Assembly: GCA_964545205.1 (NCBI GenBank) | Contig: CAZJFH010000105.1 | Coordinates: 1 to 10,429, forward strand | Source: CAZJFH01 sp964545205 | Lineage (GTDB): Bacteria; Pseudomonadota; Alphaproteobacteria; Rhodospirillales; Magnetospirillaceae | DNA: 10,429 bases | Direction: 5' to 3' | Notes under the pieces: generated by a model | Told to the model about the DNA's origin: nothing | The model's database searches: none | Seen by the model: the letters and a program-made list of their open reading frames with translations, nothing else | In this document: positions 1 through 6,281 of the stretch, piece by piece | Layout: every line of letters begins with the position of its first letter | Position numbering within the stretch: position 1 is the stretch's first letter | Made by a program: the position numbers and the translations under genes

Positions 1-556
1 CCAGGGCGCCCGAGCGCCAGCCGCGGCCGTCGATGACCTGCTCGTTGGCCAGCACGGTGTTCTCGACCGGATCCCAGTTGACCCAGCTCTCCTTGCGGTA
101 GACCAGGCCGGCCTTCAGGAAGTCGAGGAACATCTTCTGTTCGTGCCGGTAGTAGTCCGGCTCGCAGGTCGCGACCTCGCGCGACCAGTCGTAGGACAGG
201 CCCATCGACTTGAGCTGGGCGCGCATCGCGGCGATGTTCTCGCGCGTCCACTTGGCGGGATGGACGTTGTTCTGGATCGCGGCGTTCTCGGCCGGCAGCC
301 CGAAGGCGTCCCAGCCCATCGGATGCAGCACGTCGAAGCCCTTGGCCCGCTTGTAGCGCGCCACCACGTCGCCCAGCGTGTAGTTGCGCACGTGACCCAT
401 GTGGATGCGGCCCGACGGATACGGGAACATTTCGAGGACGTAATATTTCTGCCGCCCGGGCCGGCGCTCGGCGCGGAAGGTGCCGCGGCGCTCCCACTCG
501 GCCTGCCACCTGGCCTCGGTTTCCTTGACGTTGTAACGCTCGTCGGTGCGCGACAT
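1..556 (-). CDS. leuS: Leucyl-tRNA synthetase, N-terminal part (3' end beyond window)
   Basis: Cytoplasmic class I aminoacyl-tRNA synthetase that charges tRNA-Leu with leucine using ATP. Only the first 185 codons are present; the gene continues past the left edge (full LeuRS is usually about 850-880 residues). The protein begins MSRTDERYNVKETEARWQ, a standard bacterial LeuRS opening. The class I HIGH signature appears as HMGH at residues 52-55 after FPYPSG, followed by YTLGDVVARYKR and the leucine-pocket segment HPMGWDAFGLPAENAA. The KMSKS loop and editing domain lie outside the window. The start at 556 is fixed by family alignment. It lies 34 bp after the stop of the DUF3576 gene on the same strand, so the two are probably cotranscribed; DUF3576-leuS, with LPS-assembly and DNA-polymerase genes downstream, is a common alphaproteobacterial order. 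No damage is seen. Confidence 0.96.
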   Translation of the reverse strand, partial: MSRTDERYNVKETEARWQAEWERRGTFRAERRPGRQKYYVLEMFPYPSGRIHMGHVRNYTLGDVVARYKRAKGFDVLHPMGWDAFGLPAENAAIQNNVHPAKWTRENIAAMRAQLKSMGLSYDWSREVATCEPDYYRHEQKMFLDFLKAGLVYRKESWVNWDPVENTVLANEQVIDGRGWRSGAL

Positions 557-590
557 GGATCCTCGCGTGTCTCGAATCGGATGGCCGGCG

Positions 591-1148
591 TCACTCGCCG
601 CCGGTGGCGGCGATGCGCAGCTGGCGGGCGCGGGTCAGGATGGTGTCCTCCATCTCGCGGCCGGTGCGCTGCTCGACGGCGGCATCGACCCAGGCGCCGC
701 TGCGGTCGCGGACCTGGCGGAACACCGAGACGCGCACGCCGTCGGCGCGCAGCGCCCGGTCCATGATGAACACGGTGATCTTGAAGCGCTCGGACGGCGT
801 CTCGGGCGGCGCGTACCACTCGGTCAGGATGACGCCGCCGAACGGATCGGCCGAGGCGATCGGCATGAATCCGATGGTGTCCAGCGCCGCCCGCCACAGG
901 AAGGCGTTGACGCCGATGCCGCCGCCGCCGCCGGATTCGGGGTCCTTCTTGCGGTCGGTGCCGAACAGGTCCATGCCGCCGGGACCGAAGACCGTCTCGC
1001 GCGGCGCGTCGCCCCAGGTCGGCGCGCTGTCGCCGGGGCGGCGGTCGGGGTAGACGGCCTGGCCGGCATCGCAGGCCGACAGCACCACCGCCGCGAAGCC
1101 CAGGGCCAGTACCGGCGCCGCCTTGCGCGGCAGTCGCTTCAATGCCAT
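591..1148 (-). CDS. DUF3576 domain lipoprotein
   Basis: Probable lipid-anchored periplasmic protein of unknown function, 185 residues. It opens with a basic N-terminus (MALKRLPRKAA), a hydrophobic stretch at residues 12-23 and the lipobox LSAC with the acylated cysteine at residue 26, so a type II signal peptide is read directly. The body matches what I recall of DUF3576: GIGVNAFLWRAALD at about 77-90, ASADPFGGVILTEWY from 98, RALRADGVRVSVFRQ in the middle and TRARQLR near the C-terminus. A run of five glycines (73-77), encoded by a GCC/GGC triplet run, precedes the domain. The ATG at 1148 is chosen because GGAAGGA lies about 9 nt upstream. An upstream in-frame ATG at 1199 would add 17 residues ahead of the signal peptide and is disfavoured. 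It directly precedes leuS and probably shares its transcript. The function remains unknown. Confidence 0.86.
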   Translation of the reverse strand: MALKRLPRKAAPVLALGFAAVVLSACDAGQAVYPDRRPGDSAPTWGDAPRETVFGPGGMDLFGTDRKKDPESGGGGGIGVNAFLWRAALDTIGFMPIASADPFGGVILTEWYAPPETPSERFKITVFIMDRALRADGVRVSVFRQVRDRSGAWVDAAVEQRTGREMEDTILTRARQLRIAATGGE

Positions 1149-1414
1149 TCGTCCGTTCCTTCCGTCGCTCCGGCGGCGCGCTCGGCCGCCGCAATGCAAT
1201 TAGCCTATTCGCGAGCGGCTGTTAAGCCCCGCGGCGTTCGTCCCGGCACGCGAGTGTGTTTTCTCTGCAACAGTGGGGAGTTTTCATCACATCGGCCGCC
1301 GCCGGCTTGTTGACTTGGACTCCGCCGCGTGGCTCCATCATCGGCGTGCAACACGAATTTGGGTAGGGCGCGCTTGCCGATCGGCGTAGCGGCCAGCCAA
1401 AGAGAGGAGATAAC
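1149..1414. promoter_or_regulatory. Divergent intergenic region between the DUF3576 gene and the porin
   Basis: This 266-bp gap must hold the promoters of two divergent transcripts. For the minus strand the best boxes seen are TTAACA (1220-1225) and GCTAAT (1199-1204), with a 15-nt spacer that is short for sigma-70. For the porin, TTGACT at 1310-1315 is a good -35, but the nearest AT-containing -10 (CATCAT, 1336-1341) has a 20-nt spacer. Neither is convincing on its own. The lower GC around 1195-1280 (for example attagcctattcgcg and ttttcatcac) fits a control region. The porin Shine-Dalgarno is AGGAG at 1405-1409. No clear operator repeat or riboswitch was found. Confidence 0.35.
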
Positions 1415-2503
1415 ATGAAGAAGGTTCTTTTCGCCAGCACCGCCCTCGTGGCGTTCGCTGTCGCCGGTGCCGCCCAGGCCGCCGATCCGATCGCCCTGAA
1501 GGTGGGCGGCTACAGCAAGTGGCTGATCGGCTTCGCCAACGTCGACAACGAGCCGGCCGGCGGCATCCAGGACCTCGACCTGTACGAGGACTCGGAAGTC
1601 TTCTTCTCGGGCGCCACCACCCTCGACAACGGCCTGAAGATCGGCTGGAAGGGCGAGCTCGAGGCCGGTCTGGCCGGCGGCGGCACCTTCGACGAGATGT
1701 ACATCACCGTCGACGGCGGCTGGGGCCGCCTGATCATCGGCAACGAGGACAACGGCGGCTACCTGCTGCACGTCTCGGCCCCCGATGCGGCCGGCATGTC
1801 GGAAGATAACCCGATCGCCCTGAAGAACACCGTCCTCGGCAGCGCCGCGGGCGTCGGTGGCAACACCATCCCGCAGAACACCGGCGCCGGCAAGACCACC
1901 GCGCTGCTGAGCGGCGCCGACCACGCCGCCCTGACCTATGTGGCGCCGACCTTCGCCGGCTTCACCGTGGGCGCGAGCTGGATCCCGGAAATGGCCGGCG
2001 CTCAGTTCGACGTCTTCAACGCGGCCGGTGAGGGCGCCGACGGCTTCGGCATCGCCGGTGCGTACAACAACACCTTCGGCAGCGTCGGCGTGAAGCTGTC
2101 GGCCGCCTATGCCACCATCCTCGACGATGACGGCATGGCCGCCACCTTCGACGACTTCGACCAGTTCACCCTGGGTGCGCAGTTCGGCTTCGGCGGCTTC
2201 ACCGTCGGCGGCGCGTACAAGCACTCCGACACCGAGAACACCGGTGGCGTTGCCGACGTCGAGTTCGACACCTGGACCGCCGGCGTGCAGTACGCCACCG
2301 GCCCCTACGCCGTGTCGCTGGTCTACTGGCACGACGACATCGACAATGGCAACGAGACCACCGACATCCATGTCTCGGGCAAGTACAACATGGGCCCGGG
2401 CGTCGACCTGATCGGCAGCATCGGCCATGTTGACGTCGACGTCGCCGGCGCCGCCGACAACGACGGCTGGGGCTTCGCCACCGGCATGGCCCTGTCGTTC
2501 TAA
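1415..2503 (+). CDS. Outer-membrane porin (general porin type)
   Basis: A beta-barrel porin for diffusion of small hydrophilic solutes across the outer membrane, 362 residues. The Sec signal peptide is MKKVLFASTALVAFAVAGAAQA with signal peptidase I cleavage expected after AQA (residue 22). The mature chain begins ADPIALKVGGYSKWLIGF, and the first strand resembles alphaproteobacterial Gram-negative porins. The rest alternates polar and aromatic residues in strand-like blocks (FGFGGFTVGGAYKH, YAVSLVYWHDD), separated by acidic, glycine-rich turns. The chain ends in GMALSF; a terminal phenylalanine is the usual BAM recognition signal. The mature protein looks strongly acidic, with many Asp/Glu in loops, which may favour cations (inference). 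AGGAG lies 5 nt before the ATG. A strong terminator follows 24 bp after the stop, so it is probably monocistronic. The exact porin family and substrate cannot be told. Confidence 0.88.
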   Translation: MKKVLFASTALVAFAVAGAAQAADPIALKVGGYSKWLIGFANVDNEPAGGIQDLDLYEDSEVFFSGATTLDNGLKIGWKGELEAGLAGGGTFDEMYITVDGGWGRLIIGNEDNGGYLLHVSAPDAAGMSEDNPIALKNTVLGSAAGVGGNTIPQNTGAGKTTALLSGADHAALTYVAPTFAGFTVGASWIPEMAGAQFDVFNAAGEGADGFGIAGAYNNTFGSVGVKLSAAYATILDDDGMAATFDDFDQFTLGAQFGFGGFTVGGAYKHSDTENTGGVADVEFDTWTAGVQYATGPYAVSLVYWHDDIDNGNETTDIHVSGKYNMGPGVDLIGSIGHVDVDVAGAADNDGWGFATGMALSF

Positions 2504-2526
2504 TCGAACGCAGGTTCGGTCAAGGG

Positions 2527-2553
2527 AAGGGGCGGCTTCGGCCGCCCCTTTTC
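2527..2553 (+). terminator. Intrinsic terminator of the porin gene
   Basis: A perfect 10-bp stem, AAGGGGCGGC (2527-2536) paired with GCCGCCCCTT (2541-2550), is closed by the very stable C(UUCG)G tetraloop and followed by TTCGTTT. It lies 24 bp downstream of the porin stop codon. The stem begins with AA, so the opposite strand also gives a hairpin, but no gene converges closely from that side. Confidence 0.9.
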
Positions 2554-2595
2554 GTTTGCGTTCGTCGCCGAATTCCGGGGCAAGCCACGGCCGCC

Positions 2596-2791
2596 CCCTT
2601 TTCTCCCTCTCCCGCCTGCGGGAGAGCGTCGGGGTGAGGGTGTCTTACGGCCGAAGGCCGGATGCGCGCCACGCGCCGCTGCCCTCGCCCTCCCGGCATT
2701 CGGCCGGGTCCCTCCCTCACCGGAGTGCCGCAAGGGCGACGGGTCTTCGCAAGCCCGCAGGCGGGGATCCCGCGGGCGACGGGAATCCAGG
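2596..2791. repeat. Nested inverted-repeat (REP-like) intergenic element
   Basis: GC-rich noncoding DNA built of nested palindromes. CTCTCCCGC (2607-2615) pairs with GCGGGAGAG (2618-2626). The core CCCGCCTGCGGG (2611-2622) has its exact reverse complement CCCGCAGGCGGG at 2754-2765. GGTGAGGG (2633-2640) has its reverse complement CCCTCACC at 2714-2721. GGCCGAAGGCC near 2650 is a further small palindrome. The wording (CTCTCCCGC..GCGGGAGAG..GGGTGAGGG) is like dispersed intergenic repeats known in many proteobacteria, so other copies are expected. A second repeat type may abut it at about 2754-2791 (gggatcccgcgggcgacggg). No coding sequence is supported in 2554-2791. Copy number cannot be judged from one window. 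Confidence 0.65.
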
Positions 2792-2878
2792 TCAGTGGCC
2801 GCGGGCAAGCGGCCCCGAATCGGGGGCTCCCACGATCATGCGCCAGAGCTTCATCAGAACCATGTGAAACCTGCTCAT
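2792..2878 (-). CDS. Candidate 28-residue small protein or gene remnant
   Basis: A short ORF starting ATG at 2878 and ending TGA at 2792-2794. Its main support is a consensus Shine-Dalgarno AGGAGG (2884-2889) with 5-nt spacing, among the best ribosome sites in the window. The peptide starts MSRFHMVLMKLWRMIVGAPD and then runs into SGPLARGH. The first part has the look of the N-terminus of YbdD/YjiX (DUF466) proteins, which carry a KLW..-MVGVPD-like motif and partner CstA. That family continues for about 40 more residues, whereas here the reading enters hairpin DNA (CCCCGA/TCGGGG, 2813-2825) and stops. It may therefore be a remnant cut by a repeat insertion, a genuine microprotein, or chance. 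The family link is from memory of a motif and is weak. It sits downstream of accA on the same strand, beyond that gene's terminator. Confidence 0.35.
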   Translation of the reverse strand: MSRFHMVLMKLWRMIVGAPDSGPLARGH

Positions 2879-2900
2879 GCGGCCCTCCTGCGGCTTCGGA

Positions 2901-2917
2901 CGTGATCGGAAATCACG
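2901..2917. promoter_or_regulatory. Perfect 6-bp inverted repeat upstream of the small ORF
   Basis: CGTGAT (2901-2906) and ATCACG (2912-2917) form a perfect inverted repeat around a 5-nt centre, 12 nt upstream of the AGGAGG of the 28-codon ORF. It could be an operator or a 5'-UTR hairpin. Its spacing of one helical turn between half-site centres fits a dimeric regulator, but no regulator is encoded nearby. Confidence 0.25.
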
Positions 2918-2957
2918 ATCGCCGCGACCAATGGCAGTGATGGTTCGATAGTAAGGC

Positions 2958-3012
2958 AAAACGGCGGCATTTTCATGCCGTCGAAGTGTATGGCCGACCT
3001 GGGCGGTCGGCC
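2958..3012 (-). terminator. Tandem hairpins, probable accA terminator
   Basis: Reading the minus strand past the accA stop, two hairpins follow. The first has an 8-bp stem GGCCGACC (2992-2999) with GGTCGGCC (3005-3012) and no T run. The second is CGGCAT-GAAA-ATGCCG (2980 down to 2965), a GNRA-type loop, followed by CCGTTTT, with the T tract at 2961-2958. The second looks like a short intrinsic terminator. Confidence 0.55.
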
Positions 3013-3040
3013 TAATCCGAAGGAAGGAGGCGGGGCGCGC

Positions 3041-3997
3041 TCAGTGCAGGCCCTGCTTGCCCATCTCGAGGAACTTCTCGCGGCGGCGCGAGCGCAGCAG
3101 CCCGCCTTCGAGGTCCGCCAGTTCCTCCAGCGCCCGCTCGACGGCGTCGCCGACGGCGGCGATCGTGTCCTTGCGGTTGCGATGCGCCCCGCCCAGCGGC
3201 TCGGGCACCACGTCGTCGATGACGCCGAGCTTGAGCAGGTCCTGCGCGGTCAGCTTCAGCGCCTCGGCGGCGTCCTTGGCCTGTTCGCCGCTGCGCCACA
3301 GGATGCCGGCGCAGCCCTCGGGGCTGATCACCGAATAGATCGCGTGCTCGAGCATCAGCACCGCATTGCCGGCGGCCAGCGCGATGGCGCCGCCCGAGCC
3401 GCCCTCGCCGATCACCACGCTGACCAGCGGCACGCGCACGTCGAGGCAGGTCTCGATGCAGCGGGCGATGGCCTCGGCCTGGCCGCGGGCCTCGGCGTCG
3501 ACGCCGGGATAGGCGCCGGCGGTGTCGACCAGGGTGACGATCGGCAGGCCGAAGCGCTCGGCCATCTGCATCAGGCGGCGCGCCTTGCGGTAGCCTTCGG
3601 GTCGCGCCATGCCGAAATTGTGGCGCACGCGGGTCTCGGTGTCGCGTCCCTTCTCGTGGCCGATGACCATCACCGAGCGGCCGCGGAACCGGCCCAGGCC
3701 GCCGACGATGGCGCGGTCCTCGGCGAAGCCGCGGTCGCCGGCCAGGGGCGTGAAGTCCTCGACCAGGCCGTCGACGTAGTCGAGAAAGTGCGGCCGGTCG
3801 GGATGGCGGGCGACCTGGGTCTTCTGCCACGGCGTCAGCTTGGCGTAGGTGGCCAGCAGCATCTTCTGCAGCTTGCCCTGCAGCCGCCCGACCTCCTCGG
3901 CGATGTTGATCTCGCCGTCGGCGTCGTGCAGGTGCCGCAGCTCCTCGATCTTGCCTTCCAGCTCGGCGATCGGCTTTTCGAAGTCGAGGAAGTTCAT
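3041..3997 (-). CDS. accA: Acetyl-CoA carboxylase carboxyltransferase subunit alpha
   Basis: Alpha subunit of the AccA2AccD2 carboxyltransferase, which moves CO2 from carboxybiotin on AccB to acetyl-CoA to make malonyl-CoA, the first committed step of fatty-acid synthesis in the cytoplasm. It has 318 residues from the ATG at 3997, the usual family length. It opens with MNFLDFEKPIAELEGKIEEL, the standard AccA N-terminal helix. Crotonase-fold motifs follow: VDTAGAYPG at 157-165, GEGGSGGAIAL at 197-207 (a glycine-rich oxyanion-type loop) and SPEGCAGILW at 225-234. The chain ends EKFLEMGKQGLH. An in-frame ATG at 4024 would add nine residues with no family match and no ribosome site, so 3997 is preferred, though its own Shine-Dalgarno is also weak. 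It is last in a run of minus-strand genes, 97 bp after the shorter CoA-ester lyase. That gap contains the palindrome GGCGCCCGGGCGCC but no clear promoter. AccD, AccB and AccC are not here. Confidence 0.96.
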   Translation of the reverse strand: MNFLDFEKPIAELEGKIEELRHLHDADGEINIAEEVGRLQGKLQKMLLATYAKLTPWQKTQVARHPDRPHFLDYVDGLVEDFTPLAGDRGFAEDRAIVGGLGRFRGRSVMVIGHEKGRDTETRVRHNFGMARPEGYRKARRLMQMAERFGLPIVTLVDTAGAYPGVDAEARGQAEAIARCIETCLDVRVPLVSVVIGEGGSGGAIALAAGNAVLMLEHAIYSVISPEGCAGILWRSGEQAKDAAEALKLTAQDLLKLGVIDDVVPEPLGGAHRNRKDTIAAVGDAVERALEELADLEGGLLRSRRREKFLEMGKQGLH

Positions 3998-4094
3998 GGG
4001 AGTCCCGGCCCCAGAGAATCGCATTGCGCGGTCGAACTACCATGGAACGCGGCGGCGGGCAAGGGCGCCCGGGCGCCGATTCGGCGCGCCGCGA

Positions 4095-4994
4095 TCACAT
4101 GCCGATGGCCTCGGCCTTGCGCACCACCACCTCGGCCTGGCGCAGCGAGGCGATGTCGATCATCCGGCGGTCGAGGCTGACCGCCGCCTGACCCGCCTTC
4201 GCCGCCTCCTGCATCGCCGCGACGATGCGGCGCGCCTGGGCGAGTTCGTCGGCGGTCGGGCCGAACACCTGGTTGATGACCTCGACCTGGGCCGGATGGA
4301 TGGCCCATTTGCCCTCGCAGCCGAGATCGGCGAATTTCCTGGCGATCAGGCGCAGGCCTTCCGTGTCCCTGACCTCGGCATAGGGGCCGTCGACCGGCTG
4401 CAGGCCGTGCGCCCGCGCCGCGGTGACCAGGCGCGCCATGGCGACGTCGTAGCCCAGGCTCGGCGCGCCGATCACCTGGGTCCGGGCGGCGGTCGAGGCG
4501 GCGAAGTCGCCGGCGCCGAAATACAGCGCCTCGACGCGCGGCCCGGCGGCGGCGGCGATGGCGTCGAGATTGGCGACGCCGGCCGCGGTCTCGATCAGCA
4601 GCAGGAAGCCCAGCTTCTTGGCGCGGCCGGCGGCGCGCTCGGCCTGGGTCACCAGCATGTCGAGGGCGTAGACGTCCTCGGGCCGCCCGACCTTGGGGAT
4701 CATGATCAGGTCCAGCCGCTCGCCGCCCTGCTCGATCAGGTCGACGACGTCGCGATAGCACCAGTGGGTGTCGGGGCCGTTGACGCGCACGCCCAGCGGC
4801 TTGGCGCCGAGATCCTCGCTTTGCAGCGCCCGGATCACCCCGGCGCGGGCGGCGGGCTTGTCGTCGGGGGCGACGGCGTCCTCGAGATCGATCAGCACGA
4901 CGTCGGCCGCCGAGTCGATCGCCTTGCGGAAGCGCTCGGGCCGGCTGGCGGGAACCGAGAGGGTGCTGCGGAACAGGCGGAAGGGCTTGGTCAT
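4095..4994 (-). CDS. HpcH/HpaI aldolase/citrate lyase family CoA-ester lyase (malyl-CoA lyase/thioesterase-like)
   Basis: Predicted cytoplasmic TIM-barrel, Mg2+-dependent enzyme acting on 3-hydroxyacyl-CoA esters such as malyl-CoA, 299 residues from the ATG at 4994. Visible motifs are IDLEDAVAP at 35-43, R70 in VRVNG (carboxylate binding in the family), MIPKVG at 98-103, IETAAG with E135, and FGAGDFAAS with D163; the last two acids are the expected metal ligands. GKWAIHPAQ at 228-236 is the lid-side signature, and the C-terminus IASLRQAEVVVRKAEAIGM is like malyl-CoA lyases. Compared with the roughly 320-residue Mcl1 enzymes it lacks about 20 residues between the metal site and GPYAEV. Candidate roles are (3S)-malyl-CoA thioesterase (Mcl2 type), citramalyl-CoA lyase or malyl-CoA lyase; sequence alone does not decide. 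The start excludes 15 upstream residues that translate the adjacent repeat. It is paralogous to the next gene upstream. Confidence 0.85.
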   Translation of the reverse strand: MTKPFRLFRSTLSVPASRPERFRKAIDSAADVVLIDLEDAVAPDDKPAARAGVIRALQSEDLGAKPLGVRVNGPDTHWCYRDVVDLIEQGGERLDLIMIPKVGRPEDVYALDMLVTQAERAAGRAKKLGFLLLIETAAGVANLDAIAAAAGPRVEALYFGAGDFAASTAARTQVIGAPSLGYDVAMARLVTAARAHGLQPVDGPYAEVRDTEGLRLIARKFADLGCEGKWAIHPAQVEVINQVFGPTADELAQARRIVAAMQEAAKAGQAAVSLDRRMIDIASLRQAEVVVRKAEAIGM

Positions 4995-5008
4995 CGGGAT
5001 AAATCCAA

Positions 5009-5115
5009 CCACGGAGACACGGAGACACAGAGACGGCACAAAGATTGGCTCACCGCGCGCGGCGCGCGCAACAAACTCCTCTCGGTGCCTTCTCTGTGTC
5101 TCTGCGCCTCTGTGG
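5009..5115. repeat. Palindromic dispersed repeat between the two lyase genes
   Basis: A 31-nt left arm (5009-5039) and a 31-nt right arm (5085-5115) are inverted copies matching at 26 of 31 positions, around a 45-nt centre with GCGCGCGGCGCGCGC. Each arm contains an internal tandem pattern close to GGAGACACN and begins CCACGGAG or CCACAGAG. This wording belongs to a class of intergenic repeats I recall as widespread in proteobacterial genomes. Their chance translations (for example SLCLCASVV or TEAQRHREG) get annotated as proteins. It fills almost the whole 132-bp gap. As RNA it would fold into a long hairpin inside the lyase-lyase transcript and could affect processing or differential expression (inference). 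Confidence 0.85.
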
Positions 5116-5126
5116 TCAACCCGGCG

Positions 5127-6176
5127 TCAGAGTCCGTAGGCCTTCGCCATCTCGGGATCCTTGGCGGCGACCCGCTTGGCGAGGTCGACGATGACCTTGG
5201 CCTGTTTCCAGGTGGCATCGTCCTGCATCTTGCCGTCGATCATCACCGCGCCGGTGCCGTCGGGCATGGCGTCGAGAATCTTCCTGGCGAACAGCACCTC
5301 GTCGACCTCGGGGCTGAAGACGCGCTTGGCGATGTCGATCTGCTTGGGGTGCAGCGACCAGGCGCCGGCGCAGCCGAGCAGGAAGGCGTTGCGGAACTGC
5401 GCCTCGCAGGCGGCGTCGTCGCTGAAGTCGCCGAACGGGCCGTAGAAGGCCTTGATGCCGTGCGACTGGCAGGCGTCGACCATCTTCGCGATCGTGTAGT
5501 GCCACAGGTCCTGCTGGAAGAAGGCGCGGCCGTCCTGGCCCTCCCTGGGGTCGGCGAGCACGCCGTAGAACGGATGGCCGCCGCCGACGCGGGTGGTCTT
5601 CATGCCGCGGCTGGCGGCGAGGTCGGCCGGACCCAGGCTCATGCCGTGCATGCGCGGGGACGCGCCGGCGATGGCGGCGACGTTGTCGACGCCCAGGGCG
5701 GTTTCCAGGATGGCGTGGATCAGGATCGGCTTGCCGACGCCGTGCCTGGCCTCGAGCTGGGCCAGCAGCTGGTCGAGATAGTGGATGTCCCAGGGCCCCT
5801 CGACCTTGGGCAGCATGATGACGTCGAGCTTGTCGCCGGCCGCCGCCACGATCTCGGTGACGTCGTCGAGGAACCACGGGCTGTTGAGGCAGTTGACCCG
5901 GGTCCACAGCCCGCAGCCGCCGAACGCGACGCTCTTGGCGACCTCGACGAAGCCCCGGCGCGCCGCCTCCTTGGCGTCGGCGGGGATGGCGTCCTCGAGA
6001 TTGCCCAAGAGCACGTCGACCTGGCCGACCATGTCGGGCACGCGGGCGCGCATCTTCTCGACGTGCGGCGGGAAGAAATGGATCATGCGCTCCAGCGCCA
6101 CCGGCAGTTCGCGGTAGGGCTGCGGCGCGCCGATCGCCAGGGGCTCGAAGAACTTCTTGGGGGGCTTGATGGTCAT
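5127..6176 (-). CDS. mcl: Malyl-CoA/beta-methylmalyl-CoA lyase, Chloroflexus-like long form
   Basis: Predicted Mg2+-dependent lyase that reversibly splits (S)-malyl-CoA to acetyl-CoA plus glyoxylate and beta-methylmalyl-CoA to propionyl-CoA plus glyoxylate; related enzymes also split citramalyl-CoA. It has 349 residues from the ATG at 6176. The N-terminal FFEPLAIGAP..RELPV and HFFPPHVEKMRAR, the block GGGHPFYGVLADP and the C-terminal DGKMQDDATWKQAKVIVDLA match, as I recall it, the 348-residue trifunctional enzyme of the 3-hydroxypropionate bi-cycle more closely than the roughly 320-residue Rhodobacter Mcl1. Active-site motifs are GNLEDA at 58-63, R93 in WTRVN, MLPKVEG at 121-127, E158 in ILETALG, D185 in SLGPADLAAS, GPFGDFSDD at 246-254 and GAWSLHPKQ at 271-279. 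All expected catalytic residues are present. The Shine-Dalgarno is weak (GGACGG). It follows the Nudix gene by 105 bp, and the next gene is its paralogue. Exact substrate range is inferred. Confidence 0.88.
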   Translation of the reverse strand: MTIKPPKKFFEPLAIGAPQPYRELPVALERMIHFFPPHVEKMRARVPDMVGQVDVLLGNLEDAIPADAKEAARRGFVEVAKSVAFGGCGLWTRVNCLNSPWFLDDVTEIVAAAGDKLDVIMLPKVEGPWDIHYLDQLLAQLEARHGVGKPILIHAILETALGVDNVAAIAGASPRMHGMSLGPADLAASRGMKTTRVGGGHPFYGVLADPREGQDGRAFFQQDLWHYTIAKMVDACQSHGIKAFYGPFGDFSDDAACEAQFRNAFLLGCAGAWSLHPKQIDIAKRVFSPEVDEVLFARKILDAMPDGTGAVMIDGKMQDDATWKQAKVIVDLAKRVAAKDPEMAKAYGL

Positions 6177-6281
6177 CGGCCGTCCGTTGGGTTGGTGGCG
6201 GAAACGAAGAGCGCCGATTTTGCTGCGCTGCAACGCGCGACGCAAGCTTGTTTCCGGGCATGGCCGGAATGCGCCATTTTG

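Noticed and set aside
918..932. (GCC)5 triplet run inside the DUF3576 gene as a phase-variable tract
   Set aside because: Triplet changes would stay in frame and only alter a glycine linker; such runs are common by chance in GC-rich genes.
1205..2428. A 407-codon minus-strand open frame opposite the porin
   Set aside because: Antisense shadow of a well-supported porin with signal peptide, ribosome site and terminator.
4034..4062. Possible accA promoter (TTGCCC, 17-nt spacer, TAGTTC, minus strand)
   Set aside because: The -10 matches only two of six consensus bases. Read-through from the upstream lyase is the simpler explanation.
4995..5039. Fifteen-residue N-terminal extension of the shorter lyase (start at 5039)
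   Set aside because: The extension translates the arm of the dispersed repeat and has no family match. The ATG at 4994 gives a normal family N-terminus.
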